From Acidobacteriota bacterium (GTDB lineage: Bacteria; Acidobacteriota; Terriglobia; UBA7540), in NCBI GenBank assembly GCA_021828225.1, contig JAKASH010000127.1, forward strand, positions 1 through 7,732: a DNA stretch of 7,732 bases, written 5' to 3'. Shown here in pieces: positions 5,770-7,732 of this stretch (position 1 is its first letter; every line of letters begins with the position of its first letter). The position numbers were made by a program, and so were the translations under genes. Under the pieces are notes generated by a model that worked only from the letters and a program-made list of their open reading frames with translations, was not told the origin of the DNA and searched no databases.

Positions 5770-6552
5770 ATGCCTTACAACACCATAAAGGTCGAGATCG
5801 AAGAAGCAGTCAGCACCATCACCCTCAATCGGCCTGACAAATGCAACGCCATATCTCCAAAGATGATAGCGGAATTACTTCAAGCGTTGGATGAAGTCGA
5901 GAACGGCCCGGCCCGGACTCTTATCCTGACCGGGGCGGGCAAGGCCTTTTGTGCCGGCATGGACTTGCAAGCTCTCAAGGATTTCCGCTCGCAGTCTGAT
6001 TCTGAGATCATCGCGGATGCCCGGCAAATTGCCAGCCTATTCCAGCGCATTTACGCTTTTCCACAGCCAACCATCGCGGCGGTGAATGGCGCGGCCATCG
6101 CGGGCGGCTGCGGCTTGGCAACACTGTGCGACTTCACGCTGGCTGTTCCGGAAGCGAAGTTTGGTTACACCGAAGTGCGCGTAGGCTTCATTCCCGCCAT
6201 TGTTTCATCCTACGTCGTCCGCCAGGTGGGAGAGAAGCGGGCGCGCGATCTGCTCCTGTCCGGGCGCATCTTCGGCGCCACTGAAGCGCAGGCCATGGGC
6301 CTGGTTAATGAAATTGTCGAACCGGACAATCTGCTTTCCCGCGTACGCGAGCTGGCGCGGTTGCTCGCCGAAATGAGCCCGGTAGCTCTTGCCCATACCA
6401 AGCGCCTCCTGCTCAAGTTTTCCGAAGAAGAGATCAACCGCGAGACCGAAATGGCCATTGAAGCCAGCGCTCGCGTCCGCACCACCGCCGACTTCCGCGA
6501 AGGGCTGGCGGCATTCCTTGAAAAACGCAAGCCGGAGTGGCACGGCGAATAG
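5770..6552 (+). CDS. Enoyl-CoA hydratase family protein, probable methylglutaconyl-CoA hydratase (LiuC-like)
   Basis: This 260-residue crotonase-fold protein starts 18 bases after the lyase gene, with GAGGGA at 5753-5758 as ribosome-binding site, so the two are probably cotranscribed. The oxyanion-hole segments are GAGKAFCAGMDL (55-66) and NGAAIAGGCGLA (106-117). Of the two catalytic glutamates of rat crotonase, the Glu164 equivalent is kept as Glu135 (TEVRVGFIPA), but the Glu144 equivalent is Gly115. The same loss, and the pattern EVRxGxxPAxxSxYVVR, are what I remember of LiuC-type methylglutaconyl-CoA hydratases, which fits the lyase and carboxyltransferase next door. The predicted reaction is 3-methylglutaconyl-CoA plus water to HMG-CoA. 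A generic enoyl-CoA hydratase or isomerase remains possible. The family is certain; the substrate is an inference. Confidence 0.88.
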   Translation: MPYNTIKVEIEEAVSTITLNRPDKCNAISPKMIAELLQALDEVENGPARTLILTGAGKAFCAGMDLQALKDFRSQSDSEIIADARQIASLFQRIYAFPQPTIAAVNGAAIAGGCGLATLCDFTLAVPEAKFGYTEVRVGFIPAIVSSYVVRQVGEKRARDLLLSGRIFGATEAQAMGLVNEIVEPDNLLSRVRELARLLAEMSPVALAHTKRLLLKFSEEEINRETEMAIEASARVRTTADFREGLAAFLEKRKPEWHGE

Positions 6553-6689
6553 TGGGTCTCTGTCGCTGCGCTACGACCTTCGAAACCGCGAAAACAACTA
6601 AACACTATGGAGTTAGGCAGCAACTCAGTCGGAAGCGTGGAATTCCCGTAAAAAGTGTCTTATCCTTTGGATGGGAGCACGAACTGCTC

Positions 6690-6693
6690 GAGG
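6690..6693 (+). promoter_or_regulatory. Ribosome-binding site of hicB
   Basis: GAGG at 6690-6693 is six bases before the ATG at 6700. It favours that start over an in-frame ATG at 6655 or so, whose extra residues do not look like the family. Confidence 0.5.
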
Positions 6694-6699
6694 TCAAAA

Positions 6700-6894
6700 A
6701 TGAAGAAGGTAAGGTTCACGTACTGGCAAGACGGCGACTATTACCTCGGATTCCTCAACGACTATCCCGACTATCAGACTCAGGCCTTCTCCAAGGAAGA
6801 GTTGGTCAAGAACCTCAAAGACTTGCTGGTTGATCTGGAATCCGGCGAAGTCCCATACGTGCGAAAAGTTGAAGAACTGGTGCTGACGGATTGA
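6700..6894 (+). CDS. hicB: HicB-type antitoxin, short form
   Basis: This 64-residue protein reads MKKVRFTYWQDGDYYLGFLN and continues with DYPDYQTQAFSKEELVKNL, ending in ESGEVPYVRKVEELVLTD. It matches the small HicB-like antitoxins: a partial RNase H-like fold that binds and blocks HicA. There is no room for a C-terminal DNA-binding domain (HTH or ribbon-helix-helix), so self-repression of the operon by this protein alone is unlikely. It is followed by an overlapping hicA, and antitoxin-before-toxin is the reverse of the E. coli hicAB order. The start is the ATG at 6700 with GAGG upstream. A gap of 147 bases separates it from the hydratase gene, so it probably has its own promoter, which I could not locate. 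Confidence 0.8.
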   Translation: MKKVRFTYWQDGDYYLGFLNDYPDYQTQAFSKEELVKNLKDLLVDLESGEVPYVRKVEELVLTD

Positions 6895-7070
6895 AAAGAC
6901 GCGACCTCGTCAGGAAGCTGGAAGAACTCGGTTGCGTGCTGGTCCGCCATGGGGCAAGCCACGACTGGTTCACCAACCCTAAAACAAAAAGGTCCCAGCC
7001 AGTACCCCGCCATAGCGAGATTCATGAAGGGCTTGCCAAATCCATTATCAAGAAGCTCAGCGAGGAGTAG
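6891..7070 (+). CDS. hicA: HicA-type mRNA interferase toxin
   Basis: This 59-residue protein begins MKRRDLVRKLEELGCVLVRH, then GASHDWFTNPKTKRSQPVPR, and ends in a helical HSEIHEGLAKSIIKKLSEE. It is the double-stranded-RNA-binding-like HicA fold, which degrades mRNA when freed from HicB. His24 in GASH aligns with the catalytic His24 of E. coli HicA, so the toxin appears intact. The start is a TTG at 6891-6893 that overlaps the hicB stop TGA (6892-6894), so translation is probably coupled to hicB. The rare start may keep toxin output below antitoxin. The stop is TAG at 7068-7070. It is convergent with the oxygenase gene, with 103 bases between them. Confidence 0.83.
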   Translation: MKRRDLVRKLEELGCVLVRHGASHDWFTNPKTKRSQPVPRHSEIHEGLAKSIIKKLSEE

Positions 7071-7173
7071 CAAATTCTCCCTCTGACCTTTTTCAGCGGA
7101 CAGTAGAGGAATCGGTTTTTAGTCCTGGTTTGCACTTGCCGCGCCACCGACGACATCCGCATATTATTCCCAA

Positions 7174-7732
7174 TCAACTCCGCCAGCGGAGTGTTGTGGG
7201 GCCTTCGATGGGATGCTCCATGGGTTGGCCAGTTTGTTTGGACTTGAGGTAAGCGGCTTTCAACTGGAAGTACCACTTGGCCGGGCGGTCGGCGTCGTCG
7301 ATCAGCATCAGGGGCGGATTATATTGCAGGCCCAACGCCTGTTTCTCCATGGTGCGCTGGTCCTGGGCGACAAACTTGTTCCCGAAGAACCGAAGAATGG
7401 ACGTCATGAAGGGCACATGGCGGAATGCATTCCAGGCCGCGCAGACGTCGATCCGGCAGCGGGAAGCCGTGATGGGCGTGACGGTGGTCCGGCTTGAGAA
7501 CCAGTACTTGCCGCAGTGAATCTCCTCAAAGCGCATGTTGGGTAGTACAAACTCGATGGTGGTGGTGATGGGATTGCCATAGACGCCGAGCAGCTTGTAG
7601 GCGGCGCTGTTGGCCGAAGGCGAATGCGCCTTGATGCGGAACCCGTTGGGAATCGGTTCAAAGATTTTCTCTTTTTCGTGAATGCTGCCGCGCTTCCGCC
7701 ACCACCAGGACTGGTGCACAAAGGGCCCGTGC
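7174..7732 (-). CDS. Rieske-type aromatic ring-hydroxylating oxygenase, C-terminal part (truncated by window edge)
   Basis: This is the catalytic domain of a Rieske non-heme iron oxygenase alpha subunit of the vanillate O-demethylase / pheophorbide a oxygenase-like kind; about 185 residues are visible. The gene enters from the right edge, so the start and Rieske [2Fe-2S] domain lie outside. The first visible residues are His-Gly-Pro-Phe-Val-His (7714-7731), which is the HxxxxH mononuclear-iron motif. A candidate third ligand, Asp in KFVAQDQRTMEKQ, is encoded at 7360-7362. The end, TLRWRS, precedes TGA (complement of 7174-7176). The order motif, then beta-rich segment, then QDxxxxEKQ fits the family. 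Substrate cannot be told. It is on the opposite strand to the catabolic operon and probably not part of it. Confidence 0.75.
   Translation of the reverse strand, partial: HGPFVHQSWWWRKRGSIHEKEKIFEPIPNGFRIKAHSPSANSAAYKLLGVYGNPITTTIEFVLPNMRFEEIHCGKYWFSSRTTVTPITASRCRIDVCAAWNAFRHVPFMTSILRFFGNKFVAQDQRTMEKQALGLQYNPPLMLIDDADRPAKWYFQLKAAYLKSKQTGQPMEHPIEGPTTLRWRS

Noticed and set aside
7071..7173. Bidirectional terminator between hicA and the oxygenase gene
   Set aside because: Convergent genes make one expected and there are short T-runs, but I found no convincing stem beside them.

Overview
The window reads as a stretch of chromosome from a moderately GC-rich bacterium, most likely an Acidobacteriota member. 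That placement is an inference. It rests on the mix of coenzyme-A catabolic genes, a HicBA pair and several short palindromic intergenic repeats that resemble ones I recall from acidobacterial genomes; no rRNA or other marker gene is present. Seven of the eight supported genes lie on the plus strand, and a truncated one enters from the right edge on the minus strand.

Layout. 1-294 is a non-coding, hairpin-rich leader with three related repeat units and a good sigma70-type promoter. 295-1932 is the large (catalytic) subunit of a B12-dependent acyl-CoA mutase. 1933-2105 is an intergenic gap with a nested palindrome and an 8-bp tandem repeat. 2106-2516 is the separate B12-binding subunit of the same mutase. 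2554-4230 is the carboxyltransferase (beta) subunit of a biotin-dependent acyl-CoA carboxylase of the methylcrotonyl-CoA type. 4233-4848 looks like an inserted cassette: a GxxExxY (PD-(D/E)XK-like) gene with three copies of a purine-rich repeat. 4867-5751 is an HMG-CoA lyase family enzyme, and 5770-6552 is an enoyl-CoA hydratase resembling methylglutaconyl-CoA hydratase (LiuC). 6700-7070 is a hicB-hicA toxin-antitoxin pair with overlapping genes; hicA is only 59 residues and starts at TTG. 7174-7732 (minus) is the C-terminal part of a Rieske-type non-heme iron oxygenase, cut by the window edge in its iron-binding HxxxxH motif.

How the genes fit together. The carboxyltransferase, hydratase and lyase are the last three steps of leucine/isovalerate breakdown: 3-methylcrotonyl-CoA to 3-methylglutaconyl-CoA to HMG-CoA to acetyl-CoA plus acetoacetate. 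The biotin carboxylase/BCCP partner and isovaleryl-CoA dehydrogenase are not in the window. The mutase would normally be labelled methylmalonyl-CoA mutase. However, the two residues that distinguish that enzyme (Tyr89 and Arg207 in the P. shermanii numbering) are Phe75 and Gln193 here, the pair known from isobutyryl-CoA mutase, and the split 545 + 136 residue architecture also matches IcmA/IcmB. An isobutyryl-CoA-type mutase beside an isovaleryl-CoA degradation set suggests that branched acyl-CoAs (isobutyryl/n-butyryl, or pivalyl/isovaleryl) are fed into this pathway. This is the most interesting biological hypothesis in the window. The GxxExxY cassette and its repeats are the most interesting structural feature.
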